A stretch of 64,000 nt of DNA from an uncultured Poribacteria bacterium (GTDB taxonomy: Bacteria > Poribacteria > WGA-4E > WGA-3G): contig OX639973.1 of the NCBI GenBank assembly GCA_951828385.1, positions 5,447,200 through 5,511,199 of the forward strand, given 5' to 3'. Numbering within the stretch: the first letter of the stretch is position 1; every line of letters begins with the position of its first letter. Under the pieces are notes generated by a model. That model was not told where the DNA came from, did not search any database, and saw only the letters and a list, made by a program, of their open reading frames with translations. The position numbers and the translations under genes are program-made. Below, one piece after another: positions 35,001 through 44,138 of this stretch.

Positions 35001-35825
35001 ATGACACCGAAACAACGTTATCTGTTTGATGTCACAGGATATCTTCATTTAGAAAACGTCATCACCGGCGATGCATTGGCGGAAGCCGCTGAAGCGGTTG
35101 ATAGATATATAACAACACCTGCTGATGAATTGCCAGACGGATTTGAGCAGAAAGGACTCCATCAGCACGGGTTCGCTTTCGATAAATCGCTTGAATGCTT
35201 AACGACGCATACGGCACTATGGCCGATTATCAAGGAGTTAACGGACAATCAACCGCGGTTTGCCAGAGGTTCCTTGAAACACGATAAACACGATTTGTGG
35301 GAGGCTGGTGAGCGCGCAAAGGTGAACCCTGGTGGATTGCATTGCGCACGCGATGACTACGGATGGTATAGCACACGTTACGAGGCTGACAACGGACGTA
35401 TCTATTGTGATAACTTCGTCTGCTTCCCCTATTTTACGGATGTCTATCCGGGTGATGGCGGACTCATCGTAATTCCCAACTCACATAAGAGTGAGTTTAA
35501 GCGACCCGAGCAGCTGCTGAGGCTTAACGAAGAAGACGGTATTGATCCGCTTGACGATCCTGTTTTTGTTAATATTACACCGAAAGCAGGTGATATCGTC
35601 CTTATATCAGAGTTGCTGACGCACGGTGTGCTGCGTTGGAAGCCGAAGGATCGGGATCGGCGGTTTCTCGTCCTGCGGTATGCCCCACAATATTCCGGTA
35701 GGCATAACTTTCCACAACCTATTCTGGATCGGTTGTCCCCAGAGACATTAGAATTGGTGGAATCTGCTGGGTATGGGCATATCAAAGAGATTGTAAAGCA
35801 AGATACAGTTACGCTGACAGTGTAA
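35001..35825 (+). CDS. Phytanoyl-CoA dioxygenase (PhyH) family protein 2, HxA in place of HxD
   Basis: 274 residues from ATG 35001; an upstream in-frame start would read through the leader element. The fold is again the 2-oxoglutarate jelly roll: YLFDVTGYLHLENVITGDAL, GDGGLIVIPNSHKSEF, and ELLTHGVLRWKPKDRDRRFL with the distal His and Arg. The triad site reads GGLHCARDDYGW, i.e. H-C-A rather than H-x-D. It is adjacent to PhyH protein 1 but only moderately similar. Confidence 0.8.
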   Translation: MTPKQRYLFDVTGYLHLENVITGDALAEAAEAVDRYITTPADELPDGFEQKGLHQHGFAFDKSLECLTTHTALWPIIKELTDNQPRFARGSLKHDKHDLWEAGERAKVNPGGLHCARDDYGWYSTRYEADNGRIYCDNFVCFPYFTDVYPGDGGLIVIPNSHKSEFKRPEQLLRLNEEDGIDPLDDPVFVNITPKAGDIVLISELLTHGVLRWKPKDRDRRFLVLRYAPQYSGRHNFPQPILDRLSPETLELVESAGYGHIKEIVKQDTVTLTV

Positions 35826-36102
35826 GCGGCGAATTTACGAAACATCGGTGAGTGTCTCGGTTCAATCGGGCTGTTCATCAAACACGCCATCAACTCACAC
35901 CCGGATAAAAATTGGCGAAGGTATTGTATAGATACAGTTATTATTTATTTCCATAACGCCCCGGATTGTCCCTCAAACACCTTTCAGAAACATCCGTTGT
36001 GGATGCGATGCTCCAAACTTTGACGTATCGTCCCTACGAAACCCGATACGCGTACCACAACGGCTAAAAAATTCCATATCTTTTTCCATTTCCTTCAAAT
36101 TA
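35826..36102. other. Intergenic stretch upstream of the ECF sigma fusion gene
   Basis: No gene seen in these 277 bases. A+T-rich toward the 3' end, leading into the ECF-type promoter described next. Confidence 0.4.
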
Positions 36103-36136
36103 TGTAAGATTTCTGTACATAAATTCGTCTTTAATG
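36103..36136 (+). promoter_or_regulatory. ECF-type promoter, candidate autoregulatory
   Basis: The sequence TGTAAG (36103-36108), 17 nt, then CGTCTTTAAT (36126-36135) resembles the ECF promoters at 45572-45602 and 51764-51793, whose -10 is also CGTCTTTAAT. The -35 has AAG rather than the AAC of the other two. It lies about 110 nt before the start codon of another ECF sigma gene. Confidence 0.5.
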
Positions 36137-36245
36137 TACAGACGGATAAACCGTACAGCGATGGTTAGCTTATAAGACTTCGCATTTGATGCAGCCATTT
36201 GGCAGATGTAAACACGACCAAATCTATTCATTGAAAGGGATCCTC

Positions 36246-38111
36246 GTGGAAAGAGAAGACGATGTTCAACTCATTTACAATATTTTGTCCGGCGACGACG
36301 AGGCATTCAGCGTCTTAGTCCAAAAATACCAAAAGAGCGTTCACGCGCTCGTGTGGCGGAAGATCGGCGATTTTCATCACGCCGAAGAAATTACGCAGGA
36401 CACCTTCCTACAAGTGCATAAAAAACTTCCGACACTCAAGGATCCCCACCAATTTACGCGATGGTTGTACGTTATCGCAAACCGGCTCTGCATCGATTGG
36501 ATGCGAAAGAAAAAACTTAAGGTGCAATCGATAGAAGACACACCGATGGCAGAAATCGAGAAATCCGCTTACACACGGTACCTGTCGGAACAACGGCAGA
36601 TAGAGATCTCCGAGCGTCGTCGTGAGATCGTCAAAAAACTTTTGGCAAAACTTCCAGAGAGGGAACGCACCGTCGTGACGCTCTATTACCTCGGCGAAAT
36701 GAAGGTCAAAGAGATTAGCAAGTTTTTAGGGGTCTCTGTAAGCACGATTAACACGCGTCTGCATCGGGCGCGAAAGCGTTTACAGGAATCTGAAACGTTT
36801 TTGACATCTACTGTTGGAGGGAATTCCGAGATGCACGAGAGACACATAGAACTTTGCACACAAAATTTGATGGCAATCGACAAGGCAATTCAAACCTACC
36901 GGACGGAACGCAAAGATTTTCCTGAATGGCTCTCAGATCTTCATCCGAAATACTTGCCAGATGCATCGGTCTTCATCTGTCCAGCGGATGACGAAGATGG
37001 GAAGGCAGGTTTTCTTCCAAACACAGATTTGGTTGCAATCAGCAAGATCATTGGAAGGATAGGTTTTCTCCGGGACATAGATCCGAGAATCCCCGTGAGT
37101 TATAGGTATGAGCTTGCCCCGGAATATCGAGATAAGAAAAATGAACAACGTTTGGTATTCGGTGATGTCATACCACTTGTCCGTTGTCAACATCACGTGA
37201 ATGAAGACTTTAATGCTTTGAACTTAAACTTTTCTTCTCAGATTTACAGGTCTTCCACTATTTGGGAACACACGCCGGAGGATATGTACGGTAGCCACAC
37301 AGCGGCTCTCACTGCTATTAAAGAAATACTTGCGCGACACCCTGATGATGAGCGTTACCCTGATAGTAAGCGTTTCTTTGATCTCTACCCGCAGCTTGTC
37401 AGACTCCACACCCTATTAGGGAACGAACAATCAGCGGCTGCCCTTATTGAACGTCTCAAGTCGGGAATGATACAAGACCTTCAGGGGTATCAGACGCTAT
37501 TCGACATACTCAAGACGGTGGAGCGATACGAGGATCTACTTGCGTTTTTTCAGGTAGCTGAGCAGCAGTATCCAGACGATAAATTCATCTTCTATAAACT
37601 TGCCGACATTCATAGGAGGTTAGGCAATACTGAACTCGCTGAAGTGTATGCGCGCAAGTCTAATCCGAGATACGAATTGGTTGGAAAACCTGTCCCTGAC
37701 TTTTCTGTGATCGCCCTTGATGGGAATCCGATTTCACTTCGGGATTATTATGGGAAAGTCGTCTTGCTTCACTTTTGGATGGTCTGGAGGGATTTTGGCA
37801 CTGCGGAAACGTCAGATATCAAGAAAATTTACGATACCTATAAAGATGTGGGGTTCGATATTATTGGGGTCTGCCTTGATAGCGAAGAAGCGATAATGCG
37901 TAGTTTGCCTAACTACATTAAAGTAAATGGCATTCAGTGGCGACAAATTTTCGATGCGGCAGCGTATTCACTTTTACAACAATATGATATTAGCGGCACT
38001 CCTGAAATGTGGCTCATTGATAGGGACAGCAAGTTAATTACACATGAAGCGAGAGTGGAGAATTTAGAGATGCTCGTCGCGGAAGCAGTGAAGGCGCAAT
38101 CCCAAGACTAA
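36246..38111 (+). CDS. ECF sigma factor fused to a pseudopilin-like/TPR/thioredoxin-fold protein
   Basis: 621 residues from GTG 36246 (AAAGGG upstream; other starts to 36186 possible). Residues 1-185 are sigma region 2 (DEAFSVLVQKYQKSVHALVW, DITQDTF-like) and region 4 (ERERTVVTLYYLGEMKVKEI). From about residue 196 the frame continues into a different protein: ELCTQNLMAIDKAIQTYRTE...CPADDEDG, a pseudopilin-type module; then helical TPR-like repeats; then a thioredoxin/AhpC-like domain (GKPVPDFSVIALDGNPISLR). The position of CxxC reads LHFWMVWRDFGTAE, with no Cys, so it cannot be a normal disulfide reductase. An internal ATG at 36831 with GGAGGG 9 nt upstream could make the C-terminal part alone. 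Confidence 0.85.
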   Translation: MEREDDVQLIYNILSGDDEAFSVLVQKYQKSVHALVWRKIGDFHHAEEITQDTFLQVHKKLPTLKDPHQFTRWLYVIANRLCIDWMRKKKLKVQSIEDTPMAEIEKSAYTRYLSEQRQIEISERRREIVKKLLAKLPERERTVVTLYYLGEMKVKEISKFLGVSVSTINTRLHRARKRLQESETFLTSTVGGNSEMHERHIELCTQNLMAIDKAIQTYRTERKDFPEWLSDLHPKYLPDASVFICPADDEDGKAGFLPNTDLVAISKIIGRIGFLRDIDPRIPVSYRYELAPEYRDKKNEQRLVFGDVIPLVRCQHHVNEDFNALNLNFSSQIYRSSTIWEHTPEDMYGSHTAALTAIKEILARHPDDERYPDSKRFFDLYPQLVRLHTLLGNEQSAAALIERLKSGMIQDLQGYQTLFDILKTVERYEDLLAFFQVAEQQYPDDKFIFYKLADIHRRLGNTELAEVYARKSNPRYELVGKPVPDFSVIALDGNPISLRDYYGKVVLLHFWMVWRDFGTAETSDIKKIYDTYKDVGFDIIGVCLDSEEAIMRSLPNYIKVNGIQWRQIFDAAAYSLLQQYDISGTPEMWLIDRDSKLITHEARVENLEMLVAEAVKAQSQD

Positions 38112-38151
38112 ACCGCTTGCTTTTCCGTTCACCAAATAGAGGTTTTTAGAG

Positions 38152-39690
38152 ATGTCCCCCATTTGGCTAATTGCCAGAAGAGAGTTCACAGAAAACATCC
38201 TCTCCCTCCGCCTATTCATCGGGTTAATCGTCTGCCTTGCGCTTTTCGTCGCCAGCACGTACGTTCTGATGGAGGATTACGAGAAGCGACTCAGCACCCA
38301 CAATGCAGCAGAGATCGAACACCGGAACGCGCTTGAAGAGGTGAAGGTTTATTCGCACCTGCGGGTGGACATCGCAAAACCACCTGAACCCTTAAGCATT
38401 ATCTGTTTAGGGATGGAACGGCAGCTGGGAAGCACAGTAAAGGTCTCCTACGAAGATGTCCCCACAGCGGCTAAAATACTCGGCGGCGGCAATCCGCTGC
38501 TGAACATTTTTTCTGCTGTCGACGCGGTGCTCATGGTGCAGATTGCGTTCAGCCTATTCGTGATTTCGATCGCTTACAATGTCATCTGCGGTGAACGTGA
38601 AAGCGGAACACTTGCACTTATCGCATCAAACCCCGTCTCGAAATACCATATCCTGATTGGGAAATACCTCGGCGGGATGGCAAGTCTCCTTGTGCCACTC
38701 GCGATCGGCTGGATAGCCGCTGCGCTATTGATAAACGTAAACCCGATGATAGAATTCCACACTGCTGAATGGAGTCGGTTCGCCGGACTGTTCGCGGCTT
38801 TGGCGTTATACCTTTCCGTCTTTTTCCTGCTTTCAATGCTGGTTTCAGCCATCACTCAGCGGTCAGCGAGGGCACTCGTCTGGTTGCTATTCCTATGGAT
38901 TGTGATCGTGTTCATCATCCCAAACGGGGCGGTGTATATAGCAAAGCAGGTTCGACCGATACCCCCCAAATCCGTTGTTAACATAGAAAGCGCGGCACTC
39001 CGTACAACGTTTAGAGAGAAAATCAGAGATTACGGCGCAAAGCATCGAAGCAGCTCCTACTTTTCCACCGGATACAGTGTGCTCAGCGGCAGTCAGCCGT
39101 TTGCTTTCCACGTGCTAAAAGCATCCAGAGAAGCGATGCTCTGGTATCTCAAGGGTGCCAAATTTTACATTCCACATCGCATTGAATACGCAGAGCAGAT
39201 AGGCAACCTCCATCAGGAATACTACCACTCGCTGAAAAGACAGACCGTTTTGGCGGAAAACCTTTCCAGACTTTCGCCGGCATGGGTCTACTACAATATC
39301 TCTGCGGGGCTGTCCGGCACGGATTTGTGGCGGCATGAGCGGTTCATCCAGCAAGCACAGGATTACCGAAAGGCACTGATGGCATACATGCAGGAACAAG
39401 GTGCTTTCTCAAGCGTCAACTGGTTCACATCAGTCGATCTCAACGACATGCCCTCACAAACCGGACTCGCAGAATCAGACGAAGACGCATTTTTCGCAGA
39501 CCTCGCACCGAAAAGCTGGGATGACGTGGAACCGCTTGATCTAAGTAGTATGCCTGTCTTTAGTAGTGGCACTGCGTGGGGAGACATCGCGCTCGGAGGC
39601 GCCTTCTCGGATTTGGTCTACCTGATTTTTCTCAACATTCTGCTGCTTCTGGCTACCGGCGCGCTGTTCTTAAAAAAAGAGGTGAAGTGA
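38152..39690 (+). CDS. ABC-2-type transporter permease 1
   Basis: 512 residues. An N-terminal membrane helix (LRLFIGLIVCLALFVASTYV), a large extracytoplasmic domain (about 60-130), then a core of five helices with the ABC-2 coupling motif CGERESGTLALIASNP, and a second large loop before a final helix (LVYLIFLNILLLLATGALFL). It pairs with the next gene, which has the same layout. It should form a channel with an ATP-binding subunit that is not encoded nearby. Confidence 0.85.
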   Translation: MSPIWLIARREFTENILSLRLFIGLIVCLALFVASTYVLMEDYEKRLSTHNAAEIEHRNALEEVKVYSHLRVDIAKPPEPLSIICLGMERQLGSTVKVSYEDVPTAAKILGGGNPLLNIFSAVDAVLMVQIAFSLFVISIAYNVICGERESGTLALIASNPVSKYHILIGKYLGGMASLLVPLAIGWIAAALLINVNPMIEFHTAEWSRFAGLFAALALYLSVFFLLSMLVSAITQRSARALVWLLFLWIVIVFIIPNGAVYIAKQVRPIPPKSVVNIESAALRTTFREKIRDYGAKHRSSSYFSTGYSVLSGSQPFAFHVLKASREAMLWYLKGAKFYIPHRIEYAEQIGNLHQEYYHSLKRQTVLAENLSRLSPAWVYYNISAGLSGTDLWRHERFIQQAQDYRKALMAYMQEQGAFSSVNWFTSVDLNDMPSQTGLAESDEDAFFADLAPKSWDDVEPLDLSSMPVFSSGTAWGDIALGGAFSDLVYLIFLNILLLLATGALFLKKEVK

Positions 39691-39694
39691 AGAG

Positions 39695-41068
39695 ATGCTA
39701 CGTGAAATTGTCTGGAGAGAACTTTCGGATCATCTACAGAGTCTCCGTTTCGCCCTGACGCTGCTTCTGGTCATCGTCCTAATGTTGACGGGAAGCATGC
39801 TGTATATCCACGATTATCACCAACAAGTCGCGGATTACCGTGAAAATGTCAGCACAAACTTGGACCTGCTGAAAAAGAAAGCAGAGAAAGATTTACACGA
39901 GGTGGTCAGTGACCCACCAAATCTACTGATATATCGTGCACCGAGTCCGTTGGGATTCATCGCTGAGGGACACGAAAAAGACCTGCCGAACGCCTTTGCC
40001 GTGGATGCGTTTGAAATGGTTGGTCCCCAAACGATCCTGCGCCGGAACTACACACTCCAGAGATTTGACGCGTTGGATTGGGTGTTTACCGTCGGCGTTA
40101 TTCTGAGTTTCGCGGCGTTTGCGATGACTTATGACAGCATTTCAGGCGAGGCGGAAACAGGCACGCTCCGCCTCTGTCTTTCTAATTCGCTCTCGCGCGC
40201 GACCTTGCTTTTCGGGAAATACATCGGCACAATCATCAGTCTCTCGATTCCTTTGATCATCGGAATTTGCATGAACACGCTTATTATCTCGCTGTTCGGG
40301 GTACTGCCTTTTGAACCACCCTACTGGCTACAGATTGGCGGGGTCGTCCTGTTTTCAGTCCTCTATATTTCCGTGTTCGCGACACTTGGGCTGTTCATCT
40401 CCTGCCTGACGAGAAGTTCAGCGGTCAGCCTCGTCCTGCTCCTTCTGGTGTGGGTCTGTTTTGCGGTGTTTATCCCGCGGACAGGCGGGTTGCTCGCAAG
40501 CCGATTGGCGGAACTCCCCAATGAGAAAACGGTCGCCAGACAGGCAAGTGAGACGGGGTACGAGATACTTAAACGATACGGCAAAGATAGATTTAGCGCA
40601 CACTGGTCGCCGGGCGAACCCCTGACCCGTGCTGCCAAAATAGCGGATGCCAAGCAAGCGATCTACAACGCATACCGCCAACAACAACTGCATCAAGTGA
40701 AACTGGCGCAGAATATATCCCGTATCTCCCCAACGGCGATCTATCAAATCGGCAGTGAGGCGTTGGTCGGCACCGGCATCAAACATTACGAACGGTTTTT
40801 CAAGAAGGCGATAGCATATCGGCGCAGTCTCCTACAGTTCACATACGAAGAATATCCATTCAATCCCAACCTATTTCTTGAAGATGCGGACAGGCAGCAA
40901 TTGCGGGAGACGCAAACAACCTTGGATAAAATCCCAAAATTCGAGGACACCCCATCTGATTTTTCCACCGCGTTCGCCGAAGCCAGTTTGGACATTCTAC
41001 TTCTGTTTCTATTCAATCTCGTCTTCTTCATGGGCGCGTTCTTGGCGTTCACGCGCTATGATGTGTGA
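39695..41068 (+). CDS. ABC-2-type transporter permease 2
   Basis: 457 residues, four nt after permease 1. Same topology: one N-terminal helix, external loop, then a core with DSISGEAETGTLRLCLSNSL. The C-terminal helix is LDILLLFLFNLVFFMGAFLA. The two are diverged paralogues that probably dimerise. No ABC ATPase lies within this window, so the nucleotide-binding partner must be elsewhere. Distance from the sigma fusion gene (about 40 nt) suggests one operon. Confidence 0.85.
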   Translation: MLREIVWRELSDHLQSLRFALTLLLVIVLMLTGSMLYIHDYHQQVADYRENVSTNLDLLKKKAEKDLHEVVSDPPNLLIYRAPSPLGFIAEGHEKDLPNAFAVDAFEMVGPQTILRRNYTLQRFDALDWVFTVGVILSFAAFAMTYDSISGEAETGTLRLCLSNSLSRATLLFGKYIGTIISLSIPLIIGICMNTLIISLFGVLPFEPPYWLQIGGVVLFSVLYISVFATLGLFISCLTRSSAVSLVLLLLVWVCFAVFIPRTGGLLASRLAELPNEKTVARQASETGYEILKRYGKDRFSAHWSPGEPLTRAAKIADAKQAIYNAYRQQQLHQVKLAQNISRISPTAIYQIGSEALVGTGIKHYERFFKKAIAYRRSLLQFTYEEYPFNPNLFLEDADRQQLRETQTTLDKIPKFEDTPSDFSTAFAEASLDILLLFLFNLVFFMGAFLAFTRYDV

Positions 41069-41075
41069 GTCTTTT

Positions 41076-41102
41076 AACCTTCCACTGCTGGTGTGGAAGG
41101 TT
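41076..41102. terminator. Hairpin between convergent operons
   Basis: AACCTTCCAC-N7-GTGGAAGGTT: a 10-bp stem placed between the convergent permease and DUF5916 genes. There is TTTT just upstream on the plus strand, so it may serve as a bidirectional terminator. Confidence 0.65.
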
Positions 41103-41174
41103 TCATCTCCAAGTATGCTCTGCATATTGGCTCTATTGTCTCACTTGCACAAGCGCACGAACATTGAAAAAATC

Positions 41175-43247
41175 CTAAAATGACCGAATGACCTTTGCTA
41201 TCAAATGTTGTTTGAACTCCGAGGCGTTCGGATCTCCGAGAATGATGAAGAAATCTGTGCCAGCGTAACCTGATCGGCGTAATGTGAAGTAGATATTGAT
41301 ACCCTCAACCTGCCAGATTAACCGACTACCGAGGCTTAAGGCGGGACTGAAGTCATAAGTGAGGGTTAGAATCTGTTGGTAGCGTCTCTCAAAATGCCAC
41401 TGGATTCGTGAGGAAAACCCTGCGGTGAAACCGTATGCTCGCAGATTTAGATATCCGCTGATGCGATGAATCCTCTCGCCTGCCTGTTGACCCGAATTGT
41501 AGGTGATACCGACATTATTGAACCTGTCGGAAGCGCGTGCGCGTAATCCAATGCTGAAAACACTATCGTTGAACTCTTCAAATTGCCCGCCTCTCCAGCC
41601 AGCGGCGAGTGCATAGTCGCTATGCGTTAGGATCAGTGAAGATATGGACAGGTCACGCCGGAAGACTTCACCTTCATAAGTGTTAGAAATCTCGCTTTGG
41701 ATAGAAGCAGATGCTCTGCGGAAGAATCCTTCACGCCATTCGTTACGGAAATAACTCCCTAAACTTAGACCGCGATAACCCGTAAATGGATAGTATCCGA
41801 GTCTATTGACGAAATCTGAATCCACAAAGAATACGGATAAATACGGCTGAACGAGTTGTCCTTGGTAAATTACATTGGCGTACGCGTCCCTTCCGTTTGA
41901 TTCGTCTGCCTGACTTTGGGCGATAGCGGATCTCGCGAAAAACTTGCCAAGTCTCACATCACCGGATAGGTGCCCAACATTGTTTAACCCTTCCTCTCGT
42001 TGATGATGGGACAAGAATGCTGCTCTGATATTGGATGTTGCCGTTAGCGATTGTGATGCTTGTAGAATAACATTTTGGTTGTTTCGGTGATACGTGCCGA
42101 GGGTGCCAACTGAAGTGTTTTTACCAATTTTTCCAAAGAGGTTAAGCCCGCCGTCCATATCAATTATCCGCCGTGAGTGGAACAACTGACCAAGCCGGTA
42201 GACGTTGCTGCCTTCCGAAAAAAACGGACGGCGATCCGGCACATAGCGTTCACCGTAAGAAAAGTCTATGCCTTCCACTGCCTGTTCGATATTGTCAAAA
42301 TCAGGGTTTGCTGTGCCGATGAGCCGTAGTTGTGGCGTAACCTCATAGCGGATGTCCGCTCCCGCACGGGCAGTGTATTCCCTTCGCGATTCGGAGGTCG
42401 CTCCTACAGAAGTTTCCGTTTCACTGATGCCACCAATCAGATAGGGTAATACCTTGAGTTCCCGCTTCCGAGGCGGTGGTAGCACATCAATCCAGTGTCC
42501 GTCGTTCTCTCGAAACTCGTTTACGCCCAAATTACACCACCACGAACGCTCACCGGTGCGTTGCTGTAGCCTATCAATGTTGATACCCATCCGAACGGGT
42601 TTAGTTGTGTCGGGATAATCGAGCATCTGCCACGGGATTTCCATCTCTACAATCCATCCATCTTCCACAATCTGTGCAGCAGCCTTCCAGAGTCCAATCC
42701 ATTCGCTTTTCTCCGCACGTCCCGTAGCGAGATGTGCGTATTTCGTGCCGAGCGGATTTACGATAAAGAAATTTCTGTCAGGGAACTGGTGCGTATGAAA
42801 CGGATCAAGGCTGAAGGAGACCCAATCTTCTCCGCGAATTCGCGTTTGGTCTTTGGTTTGGCGCGCCACAATTTTATCGGGCATATCATCGTAGAGGTGA
42901 AGTCCAACGTAGATGGCGGTGTCCGTGTAAACGACCCGACCCATCGATTGGTTCTTTGCCGGTTTTTCAGTGCGTTCATCGGTAAATCCGATGGCTTTCG
43001 GTGCATCTTGCCAGCAGGCATCGTCGAGAACACCATCAACGGTAGGTGCTTGTTCTGTTTTGATTGCGGGAAGTTCTTTCTGAACGGTCTGTGTATTTTC
43101 TTGCGCCCAAGTTTGTAGGTTTGTGATTAACATAAACAATAGGGCAACGAGCAACACGATCAGATAAGTTTTCTGTTTCGTTTGTCCGTTTGGTACGCGT
43201 CCATACACTACGTAATTCTCTACCGTCGTAAACTTCGGTGATTTCAT
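41175..43247 (-). CDS. DUF5916-family protein (CBM9-like domain plus outer-membrane barrel)
   Basis: 690 residues from ATG 43247. A signal/anchor helix (YLIVLLVALLFMLITNLQTW) is followed by a carbohydrate-binding-module-9-like domain (APTVDGVLDDACWQDAPKAI...). The long beta-rich C-terminus with alternating aromatic strands ending in a Phe (IAKVIRSF) is typical of an outer-membrane barrel. Members are common in Bacteroidetes, Planctomycetes and Poribacteria; function unknown, possibly polysaccharide or signal-related. It begins just downstream of the phosphorylase gene on the same strand. Confidence 0.75.
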   Translation of the reverse strand: MKSPKFTTVENYVVYGRVPNGQTKQKTYLIVLLVALLFMLITNLQTWAQENTQTVQKELPAIKTEQAPTVDGVLDDACWQDAPKAIGFTDERTEKPAKNQSMGRVVYTDTAIYVGLHLYDDMPDKIVARQTKDQTRIRGEDWVSFSLDPFHTHQFPDRNFFIVNPLGTKYAHLATGRAEKSEWIGLWKAAAQIVEDGWIVEMEIPWQMLDYPDTTKPVRMGINIDRLQQRTGERSWWCNLGVNEFRENDGHWIDVLPPPRKRELKVLPYLIGGISETETSVGATSESRREYTARAGADIRYEVTPQLRLIGTANPDFDNIEQAVEGIDFSYGERYVPDRRPFFSEGSNVYRLGQLFHSRRIIDMDGGLNLFGKIGKNTSVGTLGTYHRNNQNVILQASQSLTATSNIRAAFLSHHQREEGLNNVGHLSGDVRLGKFFARSAIAQSQADESNGRDAYANVIYQGQLVQPYLSVFFVDSDFVNRLGYYPFTGYRGLSLGSYFRNEWREGFFRRASASIQSEISNTYEGEVFRRDLSISSLILTHSDYALAAGWRGGQFEEFNDSVFSIGLRARASDRFNNVGITYNSGQQAGERIHRISGYLNLRAYGFTAGFSSRIQWHFERRYQQILTLTYDFSPALSLGSRLIWQVEGINIYFTLRRSGYAGTDFFIILGDPNASEFKQHLIAKVIRSF

Positions 43248-43254
43248 GGTTTGA

Positions 43255-44037
43255 TTAGACTTCCTCTTGTAAAGTTGTGCGTGCTGCTTGATACAAGCGA
43301 AATAGGCTCTCATGTGTCTCTTGGGCGAGTATTTGTGGATGCCATACTAATTCTGCCACTGAGTCACTGATGACAAATCCTGATGCCATGTCTACACCAC
43401 GCAGCGTACTGATTACAAATAGAGCAGCGGCTTCCATCTCAACCGTGACAACTCCCTCTTGTTGATAATGCTGAATTTCTCCGACTGTTTCACGGAAGAA
43501 AGCGTCAATCGTCCAAGTTGGTCCCTGCGTGTAAAGGATACCATCATCCGCGAGAGTCCGCATAAACGCAGCTGTCAGATTTTCGGATGGCAGGGCAGGT
43601 GCTGAAGGGTCCGCCAAATAGTGGTATGAAACGCCCTCATCACGAATGGCACTGGTACAAACAACAACATCGCCAATATTAGAAGCTTTTTGTAGACCAC
43701 CGGCAATTCCCACATTGATGAATCGCTTGATTCCCAGTTCTATGCAAATTTCAAGAAGCATTGAGACACCGGGCGCACCGATGCCGTTATTGCCGCTAAC
43801 TGCTACACGATTGTCGGTTTCGGTCAGTAGATAGAAGCCTCCACCTAAGCCATGAACCTGTTCAACCATCTCAACGCTGGTGATACGCTCAAGAAGATTG
43901 CCTTCATAGCAGAAAATAACACTTTCAGGGATTGGGAAATCGGGAATGAAGCCTTGTTGACGGAAAGAGGCGACATGCTCCTCTGGCGTGGCTATCGGGC
44001 GTGATTTATGTTTGCTGGGAAAATTGGGTATTGGCAT
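43255..44037 (-). CDS. Nucleoside phosphorylase (uridine/purine type)
   Basis: 260 residues of the PNP/UDP phosphorylase family. Signature blocks are VAVSGNNGIGAPG with phosphate-site residues, RFINVGIAGGLQ, VVTVEMEAAALFV (ribose and base contacts) and GFVISDSVAELV. The family phosphorolyses nucleosides to base plus ribose-1-phosphate. The 5' neighbour on the same strand is the ECF sigma-methyltransferase gene; the 3' neighbour is the DUF5916 gene. Confidence 0.88.
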   Translation of the reverse strand: MPIPNFPSKHKSRPIATPEEHVASFRQQGFIPDFPIPESVIFCYEGNLLERITSVEMVEQVHGLGGGFYLLTETDNRVAVSGNNGIGAPGVSMLLEICIELGIKRFINVGIAGGLQKASNIGDVVVCTSAIRDEGVSYHYLADPSAPALPSENLTAAFMRTLADDGILYTQGPTWTIDAFFRETVGEIQHYQQEGVVTVEMEAAALFVISTLRGVDMASGFVISDSVAELVWHPQILAQETHESLFRLYQAARTTLQEEV

Positions 44038-44138
44038 AGGTACCTCTTGGTAAGGTAGGCGTATGTTTTTTGAATCTCATCTGTAGTGTCCAAGTGGTTC
44101 TAAAATCTACCATAATGGGTTGCGTGAAACCCTTAATC

